DNA of 9,778 nucleotides, taken from the NCBI GenBank assembly GCA_018262385.1, contig JAGSPQ010000216.1, positions 1 to 9,778 of the forward strand, written 5' to 3'. The notes below the pieces were generated by a model that worked only from the letters and a program-made list of their open reading frames with translations, was not told where the DNA came from and did no database searches. Source of the stretch: Myxococcaceae bacterium (GTDB lineage Bacteria > Myxococcota > Myxococcia > Myxococcales > Myxococcaceae). A program made the translations under genes and the position numbers. Positions 4,869-9,778 of the stretch are shown here, in pieces; the stretch's first letter is position 1; the number at the start of each line of letters is the position of its first letter.

Positions 4869-6395
4869 ATGGGACGCGTTCTGGAGTTCCCACGTCACGC
4901 CTATCGGCAGCACGCGGTTGATCAGCTCGGCTTGTTGATCGATGCGGCCGACTACTACCGGCAGTTCTACCGGGCGGCGCTGACGGCGAAGCGGACGCTG
5001 GTGCTGGTGGGCTGGCAGTTCGACAGCGAGGCGGCGCTGCTGCGGGGCTCGGACGAGCTGCACGCCAGCGCGCCGGTCACCCTGCTGAAGTTCCTCAGCC
5101 ACCTGTGCGAGACGAACCCGCAGCTGCAGATCTGGATCCTCGCCTGGGACTTCCACTACGTCTTCGCCGCCGAGCGCGAGTGGATGCAGAAGCTGGTGTT
5201 TCATTGGACCACCAACGAACGGCTGCGCTTCTGCTTCGACTCGAACCACGTCGAGCGCGGCTGTCATCACCAGAAGTTCGTGGTGATCGACGGAGAGCTG
5301 TCGTTCCTGGGCGGCCTCGATCTGTGCGAGGACCGGTGGGACGACCGCCGCCACCTGCTGGACAACGCGCTCAGGTTCAGCCGGGGCATGCCGCACAAGC
5401 CGTTTCACGACATCCAGGCGTTCATTCGTGGGCGCGCGCTGGCCGCGTCGCTCAGTGAGCTGTTCGCGCGCCGGTGGGCGCTGGCGGGCGGAGAGCCGAT
5501 TGCCCCCGGGGTGCTGGCGCCGCCGAGCGCGGAGCCCTCGGGCCACGAGGTGGTGAACCTGGTGCCGATCGCCGCCGACCGGGTGGCGCTCAGCCGCACC
5601 GATCCGCTCGCGGTGCCCGAGGGGCCCCAGCCGTGCACCGAGGTGCTCGACCTGCATCGGGCGGCGATCGCCAGCGCCGATCGGCTGATCTACTCGGAGA
5701 CGCAGTACCTGAGCTCCCACCTGATCGCCGAGGCGCTCGAGCGCCGGATGCGCGAGACCGGAAGGCCAAGGCTCGAGCTGGTGTTCATCCTCAACATGCG
5801 GGGCGAGACGTTCAAGGAGCAGGCGGCGGTCGGGCTGGCCCAGGCGCAGATCCTCGGCCGCTTGCGCGACGTCGCCCGCCAGACCGGCCATGCGCTGGGG
5901 CTGTATTACACGCTGCCGGGATCCGAGAACGGGGAGGTCCCCGAGTACGCGACCTACATCCACTCGAAGCTGCTGATCGTCGACGACCGGTTCCTCACCA
6001 TCGGCTCGGCCAACCTGACCAACCGCAGCATGGGGGTCGACACCGAGCTCAACCTCACCGTCGAGGCGGACGGCGCCTCCCAGCCGCTGGGGCGCTCGAT
6101 CCGCCAGGTGCGGCTGTCGCTGCTGACCGAGCACACCGGCTTCCCGGCGCCCGAGGGCCAGGAGGGGCTGGTGGCGCAGCTGGAGCAGACCGCCGACGCG
6201 CCCCACAGCCGGCTGCGGCGCCACCCGTCTCCGACCGAAGGCGAGCGGGCGGCGATCAACATCCTCGATCCCCAGCTGCTGCCGTGGGATCCGGACCACG
6301 TCGAAGAGCTCGACGACGAGCGGAAGCGCGCCTTCAAGCTGGGCATCGCCCGCACCGTGCGCGAGCTGTTCGCGAATCGGCCGGAGAAGGGCTAG
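4869..6395 (+). CDS. Phospholipase D / cardiolipin synthase-like enzyme with two HKD motifs
   Basis: This 508-residue protein belongs to the phospholipase D superfamily. Both catalytic HxKxxxxD motifs are intact: H134-Q-K136-F-V-V-I-D141, followed by GELSFLGGLDL, and H365-S-K367-L-L-I-V-D372, followed by RFLTIGSANLTNRSMGVDTE. These enzymes form a phosphohistidine intermediate and hydrolyse or transfer phosphatidyl groups (phospholipase D, cardiolipin or phosphatidylglycerol synthesis). There is no signal peptide or N-terminal membrane helix, unlike ClsA, so it should be cytoplasmic or peripheral on the inner membrane. A C-terminal ~90-residue extension (after ~420) ends in a charged helix. 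In other bacteria PLD domains are found fused or adjacent to VTT domains; here the VTT gene starts 4 nt downstream. Start ATG 4869 has only a weak ribosome-binding site, and the next good start would cut the conserved N-terminal strand. The substrate cannot be read from sequence. Confidence 0.93.
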   Translation: MGRVLEFPRHAYRQHAVDQLGLLIDAADYYRQFYRAALTAKRTLVLVGWQFDSEAALLRGSDELHASAPVTLLKFLSHLCETNPQLQIWILAWDFHYVFAAEREWMQKLVFHWTTNERLRFCFDSNHVERGCHHQKFVVIDGELSFLGGLDLCEDRWDDRRHLLDNALRFSRGMPHKPFHDIQAFIRGRALAASLSELFARRWALAGGEPIAPGVLAPPSAEPSGHEVVNLVPIAADRVALSRTDPLAVPEGPQPCTEVLDLHRAAIASADRLIYSETQYLSSHLIAEALERRMRETGRPRLELVFILNMRGETFKEQAAVGLAQAQILGRLRDVARQTGHALGLYYTLPGSENGEVPEYATYIHSKLLIVDDRFLTIGSANLTNRSMGVDTELNLTVEADGASQPLGRSIRQVRLSLLTEHTGFPAPEGQEGLVAQLEQTADAPHSRLRRHPSPTEGERAAINILDPQLLPWDPDHVEELDDERKRAFKLGIARTVRELFANRPEKG

Positions 6396-6399
6396 CGCG

Positions 6400-7077
6400 A
6401 TGGGGCTGAAGCTGCGGGTGCTGGCGGCGGTGGCATTCCTCACCGGCGTCGCCGCCATCTGGCACTTCGCGGATCTGTCGACCTTTCACTCGGCGGCCGA
6501 GGTGGGCCGGGCGGTGCGCGCGATCGGAGAAGGGAGGCTGGGGTTCGTCTACGTGCCGGCCGGCTTCGCGCTGGGAACGCTGCTGTTCCTCCCGGTGACG
6601 GCGCTGATCGGCGGCACCATCCTCGCGTTCGACCCGGTGCGCGGCTTCGCCTACTCGCTGATCGGCGCGCTGCTCGGAGCGGCGCTGCAGTATGGCGTGG
6701 GCCGGGTGCTCGGCAGCGCGGCGATCGACCGGATCAGCAGCCCCCGAGCGAAGCAGTTCACCGGCCAGCTGCGCGGGCACCCGTTCCGCTCGTCGCTGAT
6801 CCTGCACGTGCTGCCGTTCGGCAGCTTCACCGTCATCAACCTGCTGGCGGGCAGCGTGCGGATGCCGTTCGCCGGCTTTCTGGCGGGCTGCGCGCTGGGC
6901 CTGATGCCGGGCCTGGTGCTGTTCACCTTCCTCGCCGGGCGCGTGCCGGAGGCGGTGCGGTCGCCGACGCCGCTCAACCTGCTGCTGCTGGTGGCGGGGG
7001 CGGTGATCCTGTTCGGCGGGGGGTGGTGGCTGCGGCGGTGGGCGAAGCGCCGCGAGCATGGAGACCTCGCCACGTGA
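6400..7077 (+). CDS. VTT-domain (TVP38/TMEM64, DedA-superfamily) integral membrane protein
   Basis: This 225-residue membrane protein has hydrophobic segments at about 5-22, 50-75, 84-103, 130-150, 157-181 and 193-211. It carries the VTT signature: LFLPVTALIGGTILAF (62-77), a Gly-rich helix ending in YGVGRVLG (98-105) and LPFGSFTVINLLAGSVRMPF (138-157), then GxxxGxxP (163-170). The re-entrant loops with conserved Pro and Arg are typical. DedA/TMEM64 relatives have been linked to lipid scrambling, undecaprenyl-phosphate or phosphatidylethanolamine flipping and proton coupling, so a lipid-transport role in the inner membrane is the best inference. The C-terminus is basic (RRWAKRRE), so it is probably cytoplasmic. 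It starts 4 nt after the PLD stop, with GGAG about 13 nt upstream. Its TGA overlaps the next gene's GTG, so it is translationally coupled on both sides. Confidence 0.92.
   Translation: MGLKLRVLAAVAFLTGVAAIWHFADLSTFHSAAEVGRAVRAIGEGRLGFVYVPAGFALGTLLFLPVTALIGGTILAFDPVRGFAYSLIGALLGAALQYGVGRVLGSAAIDRISSPRAKQFTGQLRGHPFRSSLILHVLPFGSFTVINLLAGSVRMPFAGFLAGCALGLMPGLVLFTFLAGRVPEAVRSPTPLNLLLLVAGAVILFGGGWWLRRWAKRREHGDLAT
7060..7064 (+). promoter_or_regulatory. Shine-Dalgarno that decides the EEP-gene start
   Basis: GGAGA lies nine bases before the GTG at 7074, inside the end of the VTT gene. Together with the GTGA stop-start overlap (7074-7077) it selects 7074 over the longer frame beginning at 7023, whose extra 17 residues precede the conserved first beta strand and have no homologous character. 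Confidence 0.6.
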
Positions 7078-7757
7078 GCTTGACCGTCGCGTCGTACAAC
7101 GTGCACCGCTTCGTCGGGACGGACGGGGTGCGCGACGTGCGGCGGATGGCCCGGGTGGTGCGGGGGCTGCAGGCGGACGTGGTGGCGCTGCAGGAGGTGG
7201 CGTTCGAGCCGGGCGACGACCAACCGCGCGAGCTGCTGGCGGAGCTGCCGGAGTACCAGGCGATCTCCGCTCCGATTCAGCGGCGCGACCGGGTTCGGCA
7301 GGGGAACGTGCTGCTCACCCGGCTGCCGATCGTGAGCTCGCGTCGAATCTCGCTCGACTTCGAGGGGCATGAGCCGCGGACCGCGATCGATGCCCGGCTG
7401 GAGACGACCGGCCGGCCGCTGCGGGTGGTCGCGACCCACCTGGGCCTGCGGCCGCGGGAGCGGCGCTTCCAGGTGCGGATGATCCTCGAGCGGGTCGAGG
7501 GCGACGAGCAGGCGGTGACGGTGCTGCTCGGCGACTTCAACGAGTGGTTCCTCGCCGGGCGGCCGCTGCGCTGGCTGCACCAGCGGTTCGGGTGGGCGGC
7601 GGCGGTGGCGACGTTTCCCGCGTGGCTGCCGGTGTTCAAGCTCGATCGGGTCTGGGTGCACCCGCCGACCGCCCTCGAGAGGCTGAGCGCGGTGACCACT
7701 GAGGTCGCGCGGGTGGCGTCGGATCACCTGCCCGTCGTCGCGCAGGTGCGGGTCTGA
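7074..7757 (+). CDS. Endonuclease/exonuclease/phosphatase (EEP) family protein, YbhP-like
   Basis: This 227-residue protein starts at GTG 7074 and covers a full, compact EEP fold. Motifs appear in family order: SYNVHR (N9), LQEV (E41, the metal ligand), PRTA (~101-104), THLGL (H122), GDFNEW (D154, N156), LDRVWV (D191) and SDHLP (D217, H218). All metal and catalytic residues of the DNase I / sphingomyelinase / inositol-phosphatase superfamily are therefore present, and a Mg-dependent phosphodiesterase or phosphatase activity is expected. There is no signal peptide, so it is cytoplasmic. The stop-start overlap with the VTT gene and the PLD gene beyond it place it in a phospholipid operon. In E. 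coli the EEP protein YbhP is encoded next to the PLD-type ClsB and the membrane protein YbhN, a parallel arrangement. A lipid headgroup or phosphate monoester substrate is an inference; nuclease activity is an alternative. Confidence 0.92.
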   Translation: MSLTVASYNVHRFVGTDGVRDVRRMARVVRGLQADVVALQEVAFEPGDDQPRELLAELPEYQAISAPIQRRDRVRQGNVLLTRLPIVSSRRISLDFEGHEPRTAIDARLETTGRPLRVVATHLGLRPRERRFQVRMILERVEGDEQAVTVLLGDFNEWFLAGRPLRWLHQRFGWAAAVATFPAWLPVFKLDRVWVHPPTALERLSAVTTEVARVASDHLPVVAQVRV

Positions 7758-7796
7758 CTCGCGGGCGTGTCATTGGGCCGGCGGTTAACTTTGGTC

Positions 7797-7804
7797 AGGT
7801 GAGG
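7797..7804 (+). promoter_or_regulatory. Shine-Dalgarno of the 115-residue gene
   Basis: AGGTGAGG ends two bases before the ATG at 7807, with the AGGTGA core at four bases' spacing. It supports translation of the small gene in this frame over the several minus-strand open frames covering the same DNA. Confidence 0.6.
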
Positions 7805-7806
7805 CG

Positions 7807-8154
7807 ATGGCCCGAGCGGAGACCTCGGAAGACTGGCTGCTGGAGAGTGACGGGGTCTCGCTGCTGGTCTCGTGGCCCGAGCCGGGCGATGTGCTCCACG
7901 GGACCGCGCACCACCCAGGTCCCCCAAGGGTCTCGTTCGGTTTCTCGGCAGTCGACATTCCCCAGCTCGCGCCGTTGACCGGCGCCCACGCGTGGCTGGC
8001 GGACGCGAGCGGCCAGCGGATGCGGGTGCGCCTCGAGCGGATCGATCCGGAGCTGAAGGTCGCGGTCGGAGAGGTGGAGTCGACCCTGATCGAGCGCGAG
8101 CCCCGGCGGCGGCGCGGGATCCACTTGATCCGCAGGCTGCGGCGAAGGTCCTGA
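7807..8154 (+). CDS. Small conserved-looking hypothetical protein with arginine-rich tail
   Basis: This 115-residue protein has no signal peptide, membrane helix or cysteine. The first ~95 residues look like a small beta-rich domain with alternating hydrophobic residues (VSLLVSW, RVSFGF, MRVRLERI, LKVAVGEV). The last ~20 residues are extremely basic: ten arginines between residues 97 and 114 (R4 at 100-103, then RR and RRR). Such a tail could contact nucleic acid, acidic phospholipid or a ribosome. I do not recognise the family. It was compared by eye with PilZ and no RxxxR...DxSxxG pattern was found. It lies 49 nt after the EEP gene on the same strand, with a good ribosome-binding site, so it may be a fourth operon member or have its own promoter. 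Coding is supported by strong GC bias at codon position three. Confidence 0.7.
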   Translation: MARAETSEDWLLESDGVSLLVSWPEPGDVLHGTAHHPGPPRVSFGFSAVDIPQLAPLTGAHAWLADASGQRMRVRLERIDPELKVAVGEVESTLIEREPRRRRGIHLIRRLRRRS

Positions 8155-8228
8155 CTCACATCGACGCACAGCCAGACCGTGCGCGACGGCCCCGGTGTCG
8201 CGGGAATTGAGACACAATTGCCCGTTCG

Positions 8229-9778
8229 ATGCGCGCACTCCTGTGGGGCTGTTTCGCCGCAATTCTCATCTCTGCGTGCGAGTGCCAGCCGGGCGCCGGC
8301 CTCGCGCTCACCGTCGATCTGAAGGACTCGGCGGCGACCTGCGTGATCGCCGGCGTCCTCAGCGAGACCACCGGCGCCGAGTTCCGCAGTGACCAGGCGG
8401 TTCGCCGCGGGACGAAGAACAGCCTGATCTTCGGCATCGATCGCACCGGCGGGCTCAAAGGCAGAGTCGTGCCCTTCGCCCGCGGCTATTACGTCAGCGA
8501 CTGCGCGAGTGCCGGCTCGTCCGCATACGACGAGTCGGCGGTGGGCTCGGCGGTCGATCTCGACAAGCCCGGCGTCCAACGGGTCACCCTCGCGCTGGTC
8601 GGCACCCGCACCGGTGACGGCGGGCTGGACGGTGGCGCGGATGGAGGTGAGGCCGACGGAGGAGACCCGGACGCAGGAGGACCCGATGCGGGAGACGGCG
8701 GCCTCGACGGCGGCGGTGATGCCGGGTGTGTCCCCGCCGCGGCGGAGAACTGCCTCGACGGGACGGACAACACCTGCGACGGGCTGAGCGATTGCGCGGA
8801 TCCCGGCTGCAACGCGCTGCCCTGCGCGGGCGGAGGCACCTGCGGCGCTCAGCCCGATGGCGGCCCGTCGTGCCTCCAGCCTGCCGAGACCCTCTGCGGC
8901 GATCTCAACGACAACGACGGCGACGGGACCACCGACTGCGCCGACCCCGACTGCGCGGCGAAGAGCTGCACGGATCAAAACGCCTGCACCCTGGTCGATC
9001 TGTGCTCGCCGTTCGCGGTGCCGGACGGCGGCGGCTACTGCGATGGCGGCGCGTCGATCTCGTGCACCAACCTGCTGCCCGACTGTCGCGCCAGCAGCGG
9101 CGTGTGCGTCCCCGCGACCGGGGCGTGCAGCTTCGCGCCGCTCGACGGAGGGGAGTCGTGCGACGACGGCGTCGGCTGCACCCACAGCGATCGCTGCAAC
9201 GGCGCGGCGAACTGCGCGGGAACCCTCTACCTGTGTGCCGCCAGCCAGTGCGTCGACGCGGGCACCTGCCTCGGGGATGGCGGCTGCGCGTTCGTCTTCG
9301 CCGCGCCCACCACCGCCTGTGAGGATCTCACCAGCTGCACCCACTCCGATCTGTGCGACGGCCTCGGGGTCTGCTCGGGCACCGGGTACAGCTGCGCCGC
9401 GCCGCCCGCCTGCTTCAGCGGCACCGCGTGCCTCGGAGACGGCGGCTGCAGCTGGACGTTTGACGGGGTCGGGGTCGGCTGCCCGGGTGGATCGTGCGGC
9501 CCCGACGCGGGCTGCGTCCCATTCGCCAATGGCTTCGCCTACCCGCCGAGCAACTTCAACCCCGCGGGGATTCCGGACGCGAGCATCGCTCCGGCGACGA
9601 CGTTCGCCGGCTGCACCGTCGAGTTCAACTCCACCACCAACACCTTCACCGACGGCGGCTGGTGCAATCAGACCAAGCCGATTCCGGTGGTGATCGTCCA
9701 GGACGGGGGCATCAGCACCACCGTGCTCGCGATGGCCAGCTTCTCGCTCGGCTCGACCTCGACGCTGATCCTCTCCGG
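8229..9778 (+). CDS. Large cysteine-rich surface lipoprotein (3' truncated)
   Basis: The frame is open from ATG 8229 to the window end, giving at least 516 residues with no stop. The leader MRALLWGCFAAILISAC carries a lipobox I14-S15-A16-C17. Residues ~20-125 form a beta-rich N-terminal domain. Residues 129-166 are an Asp/Gly-rich linker. Two related modules, NCLDGTDNTCDGLSDCADPGC (174-194, written here across two halves) and LCGDLNDNDGDG...DCADPDC (222-242), resemble calcium-binding Asp/Asn loops common in myxobacterial surface proteins. Then come three eight-cysteine repeats (247-300, 311-353, 364-407) and, from ~432, a cysteine-poor beta-rich domain (IPVVIVQDGG, TTVLAMASFSLGSTSTLILS) that continues past the edge. 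It is most likely an outer-membrane or surface-anchored structural or adhesive protein. No enzyme motif is seen. The ribosome-binding site is weak. The start is chosen for the lipoprotein signal. Confidence 0.88.
   Translation, partial: MRALLWGCFAAILISACECQPGAGLALTVDLKDSAATCVIAGVLSETTGAEFRSDQAVRRGTKNSLIFGIDRTGGLKGRVVPFARGYYVSDCASAGSSAYDESAVGSAVDLDKPGVQRVTLALVGTRTGDGGLDGGADGGEADGGDPDAGGPDAGDGGLDGGGDAGCVPAAAENCLDGTDNTCDGLSDCADPGCNALPCAGGGTCGAQPDGGPSCLQPAETLCGDLNDNDGDGTTDCADPDCAAKSCTDQNACTLVDLCSPFAVPDGGGYCDGGASISCTNLLPDCRASSGVCVPATGACSFAPLDGGESCDDGVGCTHSDRCNGAANCAGTLYLCAASQCVDAGTCLGDGGCAFVFAAPTTACEDLTSCTHSDLCDGLGVCSGTGYSCAAPPACFSGTACLGDGGCSWTFDGVGVGCPGGSCGPDAGCVPFANGFAYPPSNFNPAGIPDASIAPATTFAGCTVEFNSTTNTFTDGGWCNQTKPIPVVIVQDGGISTTVLAMASFSLGSTSTLILS
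8613..8726 (+). repeat. Asp-Gly-Gly-rich low-complexity linker
   Basis: Residues 129-166 of the lipoprotein are built from imperfect DGG, LDGG, ADGG, PDAG units. The DNA is a degenerate GACGGCGG-type repeat with varied synonymous codons, so it is selected at protein level and not a fresh expansion. It probably acts as a flexible, acidic, possibly calcium-binding spacer between the N-terminal domain and the cysteine modules. Confidence 0.8.
8967..9449 (+). repeat. Three tandem eight-cysteine repeats in the lipoprotein
   Basis: Cysteine spacings are 6,6,12,8,7,7,7 (C247-C300, diverged), 6,6,6,7,5,6,6 (C311-C353) and 6,6,6,7,6,6,6 (C364-C407). The last two repeats share CTHSDxC, CxGTxYxCAA and CLGDGGC at matching positions with a period of 53 residues. 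This is clear internal duplication of a disulfide-rich module. Confidence 0.85.

Noticed and set aside
3843..6458. 871-codon minus-strand open frame
   Set aside because: Only its last 309 codons (from ATG 4772) look like a protein. The upstream part is antisense to the two-HKD phospholipase D gene, is rich in Arg/Gln/His/Pro as expected from a GC-rich shadow frame, and lacks any domain.
7023..7073. Longer EEP start at GTG 7023
   Set aside because: Adds 17 residues overlapping the VTT gene deeply. The GTG at 7074 has a GGAGA site and a GTGA stop-start overlap and begins right before the conserved SYNVH strand.
7785..9344. 519-codon minus-strand open frame over the right end
   Set aside because: Antisense shadow of the cysteine-rich lipoprotein and the 115-residue gene, both of which have export signals or a ribosome-binding site. 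The shadow has only low-complexity Ala/Arg/Val sequence.
8857..9693. 278-codon plus-strand open frame within the last gene
   Set aside because: Ala/Arg/Thr/Ser-rich shadow in another frame. The regular cysteine spacing exists only in the frame beginning at 8229.

Overview
The window is about 70% GC, gene-dense, and looks like a chromosomal stretch from a member of the Myxococcota (delta-proteobacterial myxobacteria). The reasons are the extreme GC bias at third codon positions, several secreted lipoproteins with eight-cysteine repeats and Asp-Gly-Gly linkers, the 'C-x-D-x-x-D-G-D-G-x-x-D-C-A-D-P-D-C' type motif, a bacterial acyl-CoA-binding protein, and a good sigma-54 promoter candidate. This taxonomic call is an inference from style, not from a marker gene. 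There is no rRNA, tRNA, CRISPR array, transposase or integrase that I can see.

Left part (1-2509): the 3' end of an unrecognised Lys/Glu-rich protein; a 629-residue exported protein with a CxxCH motif, squalene-cyclase-like toroid repeats, Ig-like domains and a C-terminal carboxypeptidase-regulatory-like domain; then, convergent with it, a small acyl-CoA-binding protein.

Middle (2510-4772): an FKBP-type prolyl isomerase lipoprotein, divergent from the acyl-CoA-binding gene across only 38 bp; then two minus-strand genes for exported cysteine-containing proteins. The more downstream one is a lipoprotein with an EF-hand-like loop and three eight-cysteine repeats, preceded by a sigma-54-like -24/-12 element. 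All of these products except the acyl-CoA-binding protein should act in the cell envelope.

Right-centre (4869-7757): a tight three-gene operon of a two-HKD phospholipase D/cardiolipin-synthase-like enzyme, a VTT (TVP38/TMEM64/DedA-type) membrane protein and an endonuclease/exonuclease/phosphatase-fold enzyme. The intergenic gap is 4 nt and then a GTGA overlap. This resembles the logic of the E. coli ybhP-clsB-ybhN locus and suggests phospholipid remodelling at the membrane. A small protein with a very basic tail follows.

Right edge (8229-9778): a large lipoprotein gene that runs off the end. It carries a DGG-rich linker, two calcium-loop-like DC-A-D-P-x-C modules and three tandem eight-cysteine repeats. 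Because it has no stop in the window it is easily missed, and a minus-strand and two plus-strand open frames over it are shadows.

No intergenic stretch exceeds 300 bases; the longest is 153 bp (3690-3842). I did not find a defence island or an obviously new multi-gene system. The most noteworthy items are the CxxCH-toroid-Ig protein, the PLD-VTT-EEP operon and the cysteine-repeat surface lipoproteins.
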